Under the pieces are notes generated by a model that saw only the letters and a list, made by a program, of their open reading frames with translations, ran no database searches and was not told the origin of the DNA. Of a stretch of 64,000 nucleotides of DNA, positions 11,213 to 24,558 are shown piece by piece; position 1 is the stretch's first letter, and every line of letters begins with the position of its first letter. The translations under genes and the position numbers were made by a program. This DNA is from Isoetes taiwanensis. Lineage: Eukaryota > Streptophyta > Lycopodiopsida > Isoetales > Isoetaceae. Where the stretch lies: NCBI GenBank assembly GCA_021234155.1, contig JAJEKV010000081.1, positions 188,001 through 252,000 of the forward strand, in the 5' to 3' direction.

Positions 11213-11345
11213 CACTACTACAAAAAATAGGGACAAATGGCAAAAACAAATGGCACATTTTCATGAATTTGCCATTTGCATCATTGTAATGGGCAAATAA
11301 AAAAATGTGACATGTATGTGCCATTTACGTGGCAATTATTTTGCC
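11213..11345 (+). mobile_element. CACTA-type transposon terminus (fragment)
   Basis: CACTACTACAAAAAATAG at 11213-11230 matches the typical CACTA terminal inverted repeat. It is followed by many direct and inverted copies of an AAATGGCA / TGCCATTT subterminal motif, the arrangement known for En/Spm elements. I do not find the opposite terminus, so this is a lone end or a truncated element. Confidence 0.6.
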
Positions 11346-13985
11346 CTCAGTTATTCAACAGTATCAGGCCTATACCAATGACATTGCAAAAGCACTACAT
11401 GTGATGAACCAAGACAAACCTGCAGAACATAAAAGAATAAAAATAAACAAGGTGCTACGCACGGAGGGTTGCCCTCCATGGCCGGAGGGTGAAGTGGCTT
11501 AAATCATAGTTCAAAGTCATATTTTGACAATCAATTCAAATTGCTACTTCTAGACAATAGAATACTTGATACCATGGCTTTATGGAAATTGGCCTGAAGA
11601 AATCTTTCGTGCTTGGCATGGAAGAAGCATAAGGATTACTAGAGTAGAGAATGGAAATACATGTTTTGTTAGCATAGAAATGAGAGAACTCCTTGAAGAC
11701 CCCTGATCGATTTTTTGTAATGGAGACCTTCAAACATCCGAGGAGCAGGTTTTGTAGAGGAATGAAACATTGCGATAAGGCATTGTATCAGCCTCGACTT
11801 GCCTGGCAAGAATTTGTTTTTAATCTGAATACCTTTTCCTACCTCAATAGTCATGAATTCAAAAGCAAAGAAGATCTAAAGCATCGGTCTAGAAGTAAAG
11901 ATCGGTCTAGAAGTAGAGGGGCTTCCGTCCAATAAATATGCCTTTAAATGTATTAATGACATATAAAGAAGAAAGAATGATTTTGTCGTCCAAAGAAAAA
12001 TTGGAATCTATCACATTAGAAAGAAATAAAAATATAACATCTGCAGTAAAAGTATTCCATGCAGTAAACAATACTAGAGATATGCCCCAGTACAAATAGT
12101 AGAAACATGTAGTCTCGGGCTTATTATAGAAAATGTTTGACCAAAGTGAAAGGATTTTTCTTATTAGAAACATACAGTCTAGGCCTTCTTATAGAAGATG
12201 TTATAATCAAAGCCCTCCAACGCGTGAGTTGCAGAAAGGACTTTCTTATTGTCTCACAACGATAAATCTTTACGTGAAACTTTTCATTTTATGACATTTT
12301 TTTCTACTGTCTATAGATCCATATAACAGTGTTTTCAATATAGAACTATTGTGCATGAGCAAAGCTTTTATTTTGCAGCAAAATAATATCTATGTAGATT
12401 AAATCTCCAGGAAGCCCGCAAACCACGATGCATGTGATCCAGTTGACAAGGCAGAGAAATTATGGCCCTTACATACAAAATAGGTTTAGGTTAAAATGCT
12501 TGCGTCTTTTTATACCCTATCCCAAACGTCAAAGGCGAACATCCTGGTTGGAATGTACATTCCATATCGCTATTAGCTGAACAATTATATAATCCACATT
12601 TCCTTACCAGCTAAACAATTTTACCTTATTCACATTAGTTCTAACATTGTCTGGCTCTGTCATCTAGCATAGTTTAGCATTGTCAACTGGTTTGATCCAG
12701 TCAAGAAGAGGAAGAATTATGAGTTGTTTTGCATGTGAATTTTGTTTAGGGTATGAAGGAAGAATTCAATACTTTAAAGTGAAGAAGGTTGCTAAGAATT
12801 TAACAGCATGGAATACATGGAAGTTGCAAGCCAAGTAAAGATGTTTAAAAATATGAAGGGATGTCTTTTGTTGTTGTATAGTTATGGATCATGTTTTGAG
12901 CCTAGATCCTGTGGAAGGCAATGATTTGGAGTCCATGGTTGAGCTCAAATGTGCATTTACTTGGGCTCATCAGTATGCTTTGGCGGAATGATCGAGGATC
13001 TGCGGTATATGACAACCTTGCTGACTACAGTTCCCACAGTTACACGAGTCTGAACGTATAAGAAATCATGCCACAACAAGTAGTTACACTTCCTGATAAC
13101 AAGAAAGAATAAAAAAAAAAAAAGTTTTAGCAAAACTACCTTCAGAATTATCACAACTAGACAGCTCCAAGTCCCATCAGTGCCATCTCAAGCCCATCAA
13201 CAAGAGGCACGTGCTTCAAGAGAAAAACAAGTATGTTAGATGTATATGTTATTACGACAATCACAGGTGAAGTAAAAAAGAATAACTATTTGTTTTTCAC
13301 TGTCAGACAAAGATGCAGCAAAACTTGTCAAATTATTTGATTAGTTGTTGGAAGGTTCACGATTTAACATGTCCTGGAATAGGCTGCAAGATGTTAAATT
13401 GCTACAAACAGTTCGTATTTTTTAAAACGCACCAAAGAATCGAGATTGGAATTAAGTTTTGATATTTTCGCATCTGCAGTTTATTCGTTCTTTCTTACAT
13501 TTTTTAACTTGAACACCCTCAAATTTGCTAAACCAATAGCAACAATATCATCGATACAAAATCGAAGAGTCGTGTCCGAATAATTCAATTTGAAGTGGAA
13601 GTTGGACCGATCAACATTCCCATGGAGTTCCATGTAGATAAGTTGAATTCAATGTTTCTTCCAATAGGCACTGTAAGTGGATTGGTGAACTTAAATCGAT
13701 GGGTACATAGAATGATGGCAATCTTCCTCTTATATTCCAAGTGTTTCCATCTAGATAAATCGAATTCAATGTTTCCTTCTAGAAGCACCATAATTGTATT
13801 TGTGGACCATCATCCTGCAAAAACATATCTATCCGCATCTAGTACTCATATAGGAATGTCTATCATTGGGGGAAAAACAATGCTAGGGTCATATGGCCAC
13901 GCTCAAATGGCTTGGGCATGCATGGTTAACATAGAAAAACTAGCAAAAAGGCGCAACAAGAGGCTTGGGCAGTTTAGGCTTGAAT
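11346..13985. other. Anonymous AT-rich sequence, 2.6 kb
   Basis: I see no gene. A short local repeat (AGAAGTAAAGATCGGTCTAG) occurs near 11890. Near 12105 and 12165 a phrase CATGTAGTCTCGGGCTTATT / CATACAGTCTAGGCCTTCTT is repeated. Open frames at 13595-14101 have no recognised domain and run into repeat family X. Confidence 0.45.
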
Positions 13986-14850
13986 TCAGTTTCTCGTTAA
14001 GAATATGTAGCATAATAACAGGGGGTTACTTTTTATTTTTTATACGCTTTTTCACATGGTTTTTCTATGATTTCGTTGTTGTATTCATTGAGGTGTACTA
14101 AATAGTATTTCTAGAGTGCACCCTTTATGGGCCGTTAATTTTCGTTGGCTGAAACAATCCGAGGGTTGTTGTCTTTCTCTGCATGTTTGTGCATGAACAC
14201 TGCGCATGTGTATGCATGTGCATGTGCACGTGCATGTGCACGTGTGTGCATGTGCATGTGCATGTGCATGTGCACGTGTGTGCATGTGCATGTGCATGTG
14301 CATGTGTATTCTGCTTGTGCATGTGCATGTGCATGCGCATGTGCATGTGTACTTGCCCTCTTGGATTCTTGTTGCGGAGTGGATGTTTGTTGATGGAAGG
14401 TTATCGAGATGGATTGTTTGCTCACATTTACAAAGGTATTTGTTTTTTAATGTTTCTTGGTTAATATAATGGTATTTTTACAAGATATTGGTTTTTATTC
14501 TACAATGCAATCTTTGCCAAAACCCGCCTTTGTTTCCTTCACTTTATACATTCTCTAAGATTTGTTGCAGATTCTAAAAGAGTTTAGAGTTTTAGGCCCT
14601 CTGTTTTGCTTCTAACTTCTTGGATATTCCCGGCCCTTTGGATTATTCATAGTAACCAACCTTTAGCTTCAATCAACAAATGGATTCTTGTGCACACAAC
14701 GGTGGATTATTCCATGCCGCTTTACGAGTAAATGCAGATGCCCGGTCAGTCAAGCGGTGGCCATATGGAGCATCAAAATCATATGGATTGATAAACAATG
14801 GTTTCATTGTGAAAGAGAAATAGGCGTAGCTGAAGTAACGCGTGGAATGC
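13986..14850 (+). repeat. Dispersed repeat family X, long form (~860 bp), carrying a GTGCAT microsatellite
   Basis: Begins ATATGTAGCATAATAACAGG and is alignable along most of its length to 42688-43520. Shared landmarks are CACATGGTTTTTCTATGATT, ATAGTATTTCTAGAGTGCACC, ACAATCCGAGGGTTGTTGTC, the GTGCAT tract, TTACAAAGGTATTT and AACAATGGTxTCATT. It encodes nothing recognisable. Confidence 0.75.
14205..14352 (+). repeat. (GTGCAT)n / (GTGCAC)n microsatellite
   Basis: Alternating purine-pyrimidine hexamers GTGCAT, GTGCAC and GTGTGT over about 145 bp. The His/Met/Cys-rich open frames across it in several frames are artefacts of the repeat. Such tracts can adopt Z-DNA. Confidence 0.95.
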
Positions 14851-15721
14851 TAACTGTGAGCAAGCTTGCTTCAAAACCTCTATCCTTGATCTCGCTTCAT
14901 CGACCGCTATTCTGAAACCTACTCCACATCACCAAACCGGCGATTCTCTTCACTTGTTAAACCAAAGCCGGGCAACCCGTGAGAAAGTGTCATTAAGTTC
15001 TTTATGAACCTCACCAATTGTTACTGCAGAGTAACGTTGATGTTGTTGTCTTTCATGCAATGGTTTGTGAATAAAACATTATTGTCAAGCATATCAATGT
15101 CTAAAGCTTTTTTATTTGATTCAATTTTATTTTGTTACTAAAGGTTTGTGAATAAAACATTATTGTAGAGCATATCGATTGTCAAAAGCTTTTATTGATT
15201 CAATTTTATTTCACTAGTAAAATTCTATTTTCTAAATTAATATCAATCTAACCAATTTCTTTCCTTTTACGTTCATGCGGACTATAGAATCTCTCAATCC
15301 ATCAATTCCACATGACATTTCTTCGATGCCCAAGTAAACATGATGTTGATCCAACATTCTTGTACTAGAGAATCCAATAAATGAAGATCAAGTTCAATTA
15401 GTCCTACCACCATCAAGAACCACCACTGCGGCATATGGCTAAGACCCTATTGATGTGTTGTTATTATGGTTGGTTGGTTGGTTGGGTTTACGTGCGCAAA
15501 AAGTAAATAGGCTAAGCGCCCTCTCTGCAGATTTGTTTGATAGGCAAATCAACGAAGATGTATATCATATCTTAAGCCGCTATCTATTTTGAGTGCTTCA
15601 AAATTGCTATAATACTCTTGCTGTCTTCAATGGCTTAATAAATTTTTAAATAATATGCTTTTAAAGCGTATGTAATTAAGTTACATTATGCTATAATATT
15701 ATAGTTACTCAGGCTTCATAT
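14851..15721. other. Anonymous sequence with an 80-bp tandem duplication
   Basis: GTTTGTGAATAAAACATTAT begins two adjacent copies, near 15063 and 15143, each ending TTGATTCAATTTTATTT. No gene is seen. Confidence 0.55.
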
Positions 15722-15723
15722 TA

Positions 15724-15751
15724 GTTTTTTTTTTTTTTTTTTTTTTTTTGT
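15724..15751. repeat. Homopolymer T tract
   Basis: About 26 consecutive T residues. It could be the minus-strand poly(A) of a lost retrotransposed sequence, but nothing to its right supports that. Confidence 0.9.
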
Positions 15752-15814
15752 TATAATGCTATATATTAGATATTCATGTTTTGCATGTTTACATGTTTTT
15801 ACATATGTTTGGTT

Positions 15815-16215
15815 TTTTTAGGGCCCGAAGGGCCCAAAATTTTTTTTAATATAACAACCAACACACAACTACCATTAACATTAATTATCACAACCATTGG
15901 ATCCAACACATTTAAATTAAAATCCCCCTTAAACCCCCTTTGGTTTGGGTGCATATTCACGGGGGTGGCGTAGAGGCGTGAGAGCCCTTATAATTATATT
16001 TTGCACGTACAAAATCAACACCATATAGTATTTTGCTTCAAATCTTATAGTATTTTGCAAATCTTGTTATACAGTATAGCAAATTTTGTACTTGCATACC
16101 CCACAAACGAGGAATTTTACGTACGGTGTAGATTAAGGAATAAGGGGTGAATATGCCTATCCAACAGCTCTCGTTGCCTGGAGTCACCCCCCGTGTGAAT
16201 ATGCCCCCGTGTGAA
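15815..16215. mobile_element. Copy of the GGCCCC-hairpin TIR family
   Basis: Starts with a GGGCCCGAAGGGCCC hairpin and an A/T run, then a TAACAACCAACACA-rich segment, then CCCCCTTTGGTTTGGGTGCA. The core lies between GCATATTCAC at about 15951 and its inverse GTGTGAATATGC at about 16191, and includes CATACCCCACAAACGAGG. The core is in the opposite orientation to that in 46690-47100 and 57390-57730. Truncated at the right end. Confidence 0.75.
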
Positions 16216-17055
16216 TAAGAGACAAACTATTAGCTAAAAGGATATTAAAATTAGGCAATTGTTATTTATACTGAATCAACTTATAACATTAGGCTAGCCA
16301 TGAAATTGAAAGACTAGATTTAAACACTAGTATGTATAGGATAACCTATGTAAACGGATGTAGAGGTATTTGTATGCAAGATTTGTACTTGAAAGTGTTC
16401 TTGGAATAGAGGATATTTTGTGATGCTTTGACGTTTGTTATTTGACCTATGTATATTTTGCCCAACAAGTCATGATGTGGAATGGCGAACATGATGACTT
16501 GATGATTATGAATTATCATGCGAACACAGTAGATTTTATGTACTAGTATATCTTCATGCCAAAAGGCTTGGTCAATCATTGGATTTCAAGAAGGCATATT
16601 GAATTGGTTAATTTTTTTTATTATGTTTTGAATATGCGAGGTGTTTAAGCAGAGACCATAGCAGAGACCATGGCGGAAGTTTTAGAATAGTTTTTTGCAC
16701 AGCCATAGCCTAAAGCAGTCTATATTTTTCTTTCGTTTCCATTTTGCTTGTCAACAACTACTAGCAATATATTTATAACATTTACTTCCTCCATTATAAT
16801 GTAAGAGTTGCAATATCAAAAGTGATTTTAACTCAAGAGCGCATTACTCCAAATCCTGAGTAGGCTCATTCTGTTATAACTCAGTTTAATTTTCAGCATG
16901 GTGTACAATAAGAATACACTTCAGACCTAAAGAGGCACATTCAATCCCCTGAGTCAAGCAAATTTGAAACCTTAGATTAAACGAGTCATGAGCTTCAATC
17001 TTATGTATTGACACAAAGTCATTTCACAGATTGCTCCATTTTTTGTCAATAAACA
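16216..17055. other. Anonymous sequence
   Basis: No gene or repeat family recognised apart from a local CAGAGACCATAGCAGAGACC duplication near 16651. Confidence 0.45.
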
Positions 17056-17215
17056 TTGTTGACATTTATTGTGATTTTTGGGTTGCCCCTAGGGGGGAAA
17101 ACCCTTGTTTATGTGGGCTTTTGGCATATCCTAGGTATATGCTAGAATATCCCTAGGATATGCTGGTGACTGCTAAAAACTTATGATTGGCTGTAAATGC
17201 TAGGTCACTTCTGTT
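17056..17215 (+). repeat. Dispersed repeat Y with palindromic CCTAGG core
   Basis: Contains GGGTTGCCCCTAGGGGGG, AACCCTTGTTTATGTGGG, then a palindromic pair around GCATATCCTAGGTATATGC and CCCTAGGATATGCTGGTGAC. The reverse complement of the same order lies at 49200-49330. Non-coding. Confidence 0.7.
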
Positions 17216-19924
17216 GGTGGGCAGCCGCTCTAAACCGGGCTAACTAGGAGAGGTATCTTTGGGGAGATGGCAAGTATTTTGAGTGTGTGTGCGGCGCCCG
17301 AAGAACCCGATCTGGCTTCTACGGGGTTGTGTGCAAATTTGCGGACCCGATGCCAAAAGCACTACGTTCGTTTCTTCATCTTTGGGGCTTTCATACTCCC
17401 AGCTTGGTAAGTGTTAGGCTTATTTTTCAGTCTATTTTTTGCATTAGCAATGCATTGATTTTCCTTCTTAATCCCGTTTCCAACTATTTGCATTTTCTAC
17501 GTTTGAACAAAAATGTCTATCTGGATAGACATCCAATTTCGTGATAGAGATGAAGAGCAAAGTTCCATAACCACCTATTCCTGGAACATTGTTTTCTAAG
17601 TCAGTATGCCTGCAGATATATAAGATAGAAGAAACAAACTAATTCTGTCACATCTTCTATGACAGAAGGCAAGCAGTGCAAAGTAGAAAAATGTTAGTAA
17701 TTCGTCTATAACAAAAGCCATAGGATTGTATTTGTGACTTGGAGTACAGTAGAAAGCATAGATTGATATGATGTGCAAAGTCCGAAAATGGTTATTGAAA
17801 TGAATAGCAACATTGAGTTGAACAACTTTGTTGCATCACCGGATCTCTGAGGAGTTTATTCCCAAGCATCCCTTCTCTTGCAAGAAGTCCTTCTCCAGCA
17901 TCAAGTAAGCCCTCCTTTAGCAGTTCCCCTCTGAATGAAGTGGGAGATATACTTGGTTGTCAAGGGCAGGGAGAACATTGGACAAAATGGAAATGAAGAA
18001 AGAGAGAAAAGCCTGCAAAAGATGCAAGCAATGCAATGCAGAAGAAGTAGAAGAGCTAGACAATACGCATGAGCATGTGGATAAGGATGTTTTGGTAGCA
18101 GATCTTTTATAGCTATTGCATGTTTTGAAGGCCAAACATAAATTAGATCATTCGCATTTTTACTGGCACATATGAAGAAAAGAATATTGTATGGTCATCA
18201 TTGCTTTGCCCTTGCATGAAAACACTTTAGAAGTTTATAAGGCCCAAAGGAGGCATCATCCACAGTCAATTGATTTATTCAGGTCATTTGTGCGATGTTA
18301 GCGTTGCAATTCTAAGTCTTGATAATAGTCCTTTGATACCGGCTATAATACAATGAAGTTATGGGATCCTTGGACATATGCTTGCTAGCGTACCTTGGAA
18401 TCGGTTATGAACTTTGTCATAACTAATTGTACACGCAATTGGCATGTGTTGGAATAAAAGCGGGGCATTGTTTAGTTTATGAGAAGCTGCGGAAGTAGAG
18501 AAGCATTCGGTCTTTGTATGACTATGATCCCTTGCTTTTATTTTTGCCGTGGCTTTTCCGATTCTAGGTCTCCCCGTCACTACTAGCAAAAAGCTTGGAA
18601 AGAAAGCTAGAGACCCCAATATTTCATCTCTGTTTCAAGCGAGCGGAAAGAATACTTTGTGACATACCAAATAGATTATTCCAAGAGTCTGCATGGTTGA
18701 AAAGCACTTAGGAAACCCGGTAAATGTCATATCATCGTGTACCGGCTTGACCCGACTTGACCGGCTTGAAGCTGTCATTTTTAATTAGTGATGCATGTGC
18801 AATATGCATATCCTTATAGAGTTATAAGGCCTCTGCTTCATATCCGAGCTGGGCATATGCGGTAACCATCGAATTTCATGAGTTAACCGAAATCCGTATC
18901 CTGCTGCCATGAAAGATGCTTTCCTTGCATTTGTCGAGTTTAGTTGTACAGTTGTTTGATTTCTACAGTTGTTGTTGTTGTATATTGTATATTGGGATGG
19001 AATTTTTGCACTTCTGGGAATGTTATAGATGCATGGTCATATTTATTGTCAAAAGAAAGATTTGTGCTTGATTGATCTATAACTTTAGAATTTTCAAGCA
19101 TTTTGGGTTGCTTCTACTTTTGGTGTCAAGATGTTAACCAGATGGAGATAGAGACGGAAAAATTGCCATTGAAGACTGAATAGCTCATGCGGAGTCTCCC
19201 ATGTATAAGGGCAGTTTAAAGATGCAAAAGCAAAATTAATAAGTTTCTAAGACTATGGAACCAAATTAATAAGTTATGCTCGGTTTTTTTTATTGTTTAC
19301 GTCAACAATGCGCCTTATTACGACATCATTACGGCTTAAAAGGCTCGAAACTAAATGGTGAGCGTCTTCTAATGCGGAAGGAGAGGAGCGATAGCGAGGA
19401 TTTTTACGGACTTCTGACTTCGCATCCATTCAGGTAAAAATTAGGTATTAGGTTTTGCATTTATTTTGGAGACATGCATCGAAGAAGAGCAACAATTGTG
19501 CTAATTTGAAAAGTCAACTGGAATATATTGTGCCGGGTTAAGAGCAACCGGAAGTGATTTTTACGAGTGTTGGCATGCATCGAATTTGTCTTAGGAGAGA
19601 ATATTGATCCGGATATGTCTGACAAAGCAATTCTTGGATGTGTTTTCATTTTGTGCCTAGATCACCTCACGTTGCATTGCCTTCCCAAGCGCCCTATATG
19701 GCACCGCGTGAGCATAATTTTGGCTGAGGCGACTAAACTAAATGTGCCTTTGGGCACAAGAACGTATGTCTTTGGATGCACTGTGGGCAAATTGCGAGGG
19801 GCCATCCAGGCGGATTCTTGCACATCATTTGGCCATGTTTGCAATCTTTTTGGATACCGATGCACATGGCTATGGACATTTTTCAGCACAATGCCGACTT
19901 ACGCCCGGATAAGTTTCTATGACA
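17216..19924. other. Anonymous sequence, 2.7 kb
   Basis: No recognised gene in either strand. Open frames at 17287-17544 and 19567-19929 have no identifiable domain. A CACTACTAGCAAAAAG near 18577 loosely resembles a CACTA end but lacks subterminal repeats. Confidence 0.45.
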
Positions 19925-20460
19925 TATAGGCCCGCAGTGTGCAGCCTATTGATTGTGTTTCCTTCTCAACCCATGCTTTGGCGGTCTCGTCCATTATTTG
20001 CGGCTGACATTTTAGCGATCTAGAAGGTTCTTTTGATGCGTCAAGCAAGTGCAAAACTTTCTTTTAATGCGGATTATGGATTTAGGGCGCGTGGCATTAC
20101 ATAATGATGCATATAGGCCACATGTGCGGCCTATTAATTATGTTTCGTTTCAATCCAACCATGCTTTAGTGGGCCCTTCCATTATCTCTGCGGCGACATT
20201 TTAGCATTCTAAAAGGTTCTTTCCAACATTGAGCAAAAGCGCAAACCTCTACTTTGTACATATTATGGATTTAGAACTCATTGGCATTAGATTTGTTGTC
20301 ATTTTCTTTGTCTATGGATTATGGTTTCCTTCTCAATCCATGCTTTGGTGGTCCTTTGTCCATTACTTGCGCTGAGCATTTTAGCGATCTAAAAGGTTCT
20401 TTCCAGCGTTGAGCAAGTGCACACCTCTACTTTAATGCAGTTATGGATTTAGGCAGCTTT
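19925..20460 (+). repeat. Three tandem diverged units of about 180 bp
   Basis: Units near 19927, 20110 and 20300 share, in order, CAATCCATGCTTTGG-like, CATTTTAGCGATCTA-like, AAAGGTTCTTTCCA-like and TTATGGATTTAG. The third is missing its first part. No coding potential is conserved between units. Confidence 0.75.
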
Positions 20461-21035
20461 GAACAATAAAGCACTTAAGAAAAAAGAACAAAAATTGAAT
20501 TAGATATGCTTGCATATGTTGATCCATTAAATTTTGCCTCGCAAGCTAGATAAAGGTGAAGAAGCATCACTAGGTCCAATTAGAGTTATGAAATGGAAGG
20601 CCTTGAACCAAATAAAGTCATATTTCTATCTCTTCTTAAAGGATGTGTGTTGTAGAAGCAGGAGACATCCGTTCATGAATAGATTGCCAAAAGCTGTCTT
20701 CAACAATCACCGACCCCAATTTTTTGGTCCACGGTTGTTTTTAGTTATGCGGTGTTGTTTTATGCCAAAACAACACCAAAATGGCCCCTAAAAAGTCCAC
20801 GTGGCCCGTTTATCCGGATTTGCACAAAGAGCGGTGGTTTTGGCAAAACATCCCTCGTGGTTTTTTCCGGCTGACTTTTTGTTTTTGTCAGCGTGTCCTT
20901 TTTTTCACTATTGTTTTTTATCGGTTTTTTTCTACATGTGGTTTTTGTCCTTTGTTGTTTTTTAAGAAGTTATGCATTGTTTTTGAAAACTACGCAGCGT
21001 AATTCACGTATTACTACACATGAAGAAATAAAAAA
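20461..21035. other. Anonymous sequence
   Basis: Nothing recognised. The region becomes increasingly T-rich towards the right. Confidence 0.4.
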
Positions 21036-21212
21036 GACAGATCTTTTTCTCTTTTTCTATGCATTTTGTTTTTCTCCTCTACTTGTAGTTTTTAAAAGCT
21101 GTCATTGTTTTCTTAGGGAAAAAGACATATCTTTTTCTCTTTTTCTATGCGTTTTGTTTTTTTCCTCTACTTGTAGTTTTTAAAAGTTGTCATTGTTTTC
21201 TTAGGGAAAGCA
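21036..21212 (+). repeat. 86-bp tandem duplication
   Basis: ATCTTTTTCTCTTTTTCTAT at 21041 and 21129 begins two near-identical units, each ending GTCATTGTTTTCTTAGGGAA. Confidence 0.9.
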
Positions 21213-24200
21213 CGTAGTGTTTAAAGAAATCCACATGTAGCATTTAAAAATAATTGCTATTTCGAACATTGTTTTCCTCAATATTATATGTAGCTATTAA
21301 AAAATAGACACGTTATTTCTTAAATTAGTTATTTCCAAGTATTGTTTTTGCAAAAAAATCAACATAAAATATCTATGGACTTTTTTTAAGTTTACAAAAA
21401 CAACACGTTTGGTTTACACGTCGACATCTTTTTTAGCCAATCAAATCTTGACACGTGGCACTCCTTTACACGTGGACATCTTTTTAACTAATCAAATCTT
21501 GTCATATGGCAGTTTTTCCTAGTCTTTGGGTAGGTGTTTTTCTAAGAGAGGACGTGTTTTTCCAATGAAATACATGTTGAAAAAGTGTATTGTTATTTTT
21601 AGATATTATTTTTTATTAAGGTTGTGCATAGCTCTTATATAATGGTTGTTTTTTGCGCTGGTGGTTTGCATTTATTTAAATGCATTTGATTAAAATACAA
21701 CTTAATTGTTGCCATTCTTTTTTCAGAAACAAGATTTTACATTCTTGTTTTACAGCCTTTAATCTTTGCTCGGAGAGAAAATTATACTGGACATCAATGG
21801 TACAAAGAAAACAATGATATTTAGAATATATTGCTACAACATTGCCAAGAACAAAGGCTAAAAGTAGGAAAATCATAAGCTACCATCCCTTTTGATCAAA
21901 AGATCTTACATCTTTTGCAAAACCTGTACTTGCAAATAAACAAGGCTTGCAACATCTGTACTATTCTTCAAAAGCAGTAGAGGCGTACTACTATCTTTAC
22001 AAAAAGAAGGCCGAGATGTGAGCCTTGCGGCTTTCTTTCTTCTTGATTTAAGCATTGTCCAATGATCTCTCTCTTCTTGCTAGTACAAAGGTCGCAAACG
22101 CTTGAGATAAACCTGTAAATAGTTATTCAAGGAAGCAAAAGCAAAATATGGAATAAATAAAAAATAGTGGAAAGATATTTTGTTCGTCATTGTACCAGAA
22201 GAGGTTTTTGTTGTACCATAAGAAGTTTTGAAAGATCAGATGCAGCCCGTTGCACAACCAAAAGCTTTTGATCTCTGCAATATCAAGGTTAGCAGAGGAT
22301 ATCTGCTATGACAAGAAGAGGCTTGTGGATTATCAGAGCAGCATGAGTAGATGTGTAGCAGAGTAGCATGAGTGCTTGAGTATATGTGTAGCAGAGTAGC
22401 AGAGTAGCCTGAGTGCTGAAAAGGTTGTTGGAGATGATCCTGTATCTGGCATGTTGGAGATGATCATTGTATCTGGCATACGAAAATCAATGGCATCTTA
22501 GACATCATTGATAAGTTATTAACATGTAATAAAAAATGCATAAATTCTCACCTGTCAAATTACCTATTCTCATAACAATTATGAAGAAAAAGAAGTCAAG
22601 GATCCAACCAAAGGTGAGATCCAACTGATATAGGGAAATGAAGAGAATGGTGCGACCTGCGATTTGAAGAAAATGCTTGCGATTTGAAGAAAATGCTGCT
22701 AAGAAGATTGGATCGGAAGAGAGCAGGAGGTGCAATCAAGGGCCACTTTGGAGAGAATCGCAAGCAAAAGGGGAGCATACAGAGATGTCCCTCGCAAAGA
22801 AGGCCTCTGATGATGATGATGCGATGTCTTACAAAAGGAAAGAAACGGCCTTTCGAATACTTGGCCTTCCTTCCAATATCGTGATGCCATATCTGTATGC
22901 ATCGGCCGGCGTTTTCCTCCTTGATATCGTATGCCATCGGAAGGAAGCGAAGCAAGGAAGGAAACTTGGCGCCAAGAAGAGCATGGCGGAGGAGCATGGT
23001 CGTAGAGGCATGGCGGAGGAAGGAGCAGCGGAACCCGCGTCCGATCGAAAAGCCAAGGAAAAAAGGAGGGAGATAAAGCGGCAAAAATTGGAGGGCACGG
23101 ATCAAATCGGCTGGATTAATCTCGGTAGTTAATATGGGCCAATAGGATCAATGACTTGGATCATAATCTTAGCCACTCATCTCGCGGTTGGATGTGATAC
23201 AAATTTATAATGCCTATTTTTTTAAACTTCACAAATGACAGCGTTGAGGCTTTCTAGCATATGGGCTGAATAACGTCCCCGTGCCTCGAGACTTTCCTAG
23301 CCACATGGCCACTAGGCCATTTTTTCCGGCCATTGCGCGAGGATATTATCAGCCTTAACGTCCGGGTCGAGTCACTTAGACTAGAAGAAAAACGAAAATA
23401 ATAATTCTACAGTGCATAAATACAAAATATACAGTAAAGATGAAGCTAGAAAGCAATTTGTGATCAAAGTACCAGATAAAAAACAGAGTCGTGATTTCTA
23501 AGAAGGATTTGATAGAATTTGGTTAGAAATAGATCAATCAATATCCAATTTCCTTTCCTCAATTCTTATCACATCTTACACAAAGTTTATTACAACTTTA
23601 GTGCAAATGAAAACCTTAAACCATTGAAATACAATATTTGGGCACTGTAGCAATATTTTATGAATCGGAATTCATTAGAATAAGCTATCTTAACCCGACA
23701 GCCCTGGCATCCATAAACTTATGGATCCGGCACTATTTTTCACGGTTAAGATGTCACTCTAATACAATCCTTCTTATACTTAGTTTATTCGGCACCGATC
23801 CAACCTGATCCAATCACCAGTTAAGCCTCAAGCTTCTCATTTCTAACTTGGTCACTTGCTAGCTGTTTAAACAGCATTTGACCGCCAAATATATCATTGG
23901 TTAACCATTGGCTTTTTATCGAACCATTAACCATACGCCTTAGGTTTCCTTATTTCGACCTTAGGGAATTCTGACCCTATGCACAATAATAATTCACCTT
24001 CTGCAACCTAGGTTAAGTATGAGGTTCACATGTCTCTGCACCTTCATATACTGTGCAACCTTAGATCCCTGTATAATATATAGGTCTTCTGATACTGCAA
24101 CCTTTGCTCATCATTACAACATGCTGATACCGCAAGCTCATCAAATCATATTTCCCCCTTCATACATATAAGGTGTCGTTCTTATAACGATCTTCTAAGT

Positions 24201-24557
24201 ATGCCCAATGGTTTATTAACCATTGCCTTATATGCAATTTCAAACGTGCTTCACGCACTACTTAGATAATACTTAGGTTAGCTCAACCTTAGCTTAACCT
24301 GATTAAATGTTGTTGCCACAACTTTTTTGTAGTCAACCTGTGTATGATACATATCCAACCATAGTTATAACATGACAATTTCTTACAGGATTGACTCTCC
24401 TTATATTGTAAGCCATAAAAAATAAGTCGTTTTTTAAGTATTGGGAAACCAAAAGAAAAGCACCAGCTATCAAAGCTGTTAAACCTCCTGTTTTTCAGGT
24501 TTGATTGATCTCATACGTTATTTGTTATGGTTCAAATGTTGTACCACAAGGATCCAT
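21213..24557. other. Anonymous sequence with minor local duplications
   Basis: A ~57-bp direct repeat (TTTACACGT, GACATCTTTTT, CAATCAAATCTTG) lies at 21412-21515. Short repeats of GTAGCAGAGTAGCATGAGTG and GTTGGAGATGATC lie at 22345-22475, and GCGATTTGAAGAAAATGCT is doubled at 22659-22697. Long overlapping open frames occur on both strands at 22596-23132. The plus frame (151 aa) is lysine/glutamate-rich at its end, but I recognise neither, and dual openness argues for chance. 23140-24557 holds no feature I can name. Confidence 0.45.
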
Positions 24558-24558
24558 C

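Noticed and set aside
14085-14469. His/Met-rich and Cys/Val-rich open frames
   Set aside because: They are direct translations of the GTGCAT microsatellite in different frames.
18577-18592. Second CACTA terminus (CACTACTAGCAAAAAG)
   Set aside because: Lacks subterminal repeats and the usual ACAA continuation; likely chance.
22596-23132. 169-aa minus and 151-aa plus open frames
   Set aside because: They overlap on opposite strands, show no known motif, and no promoter or splice structure supports either one.
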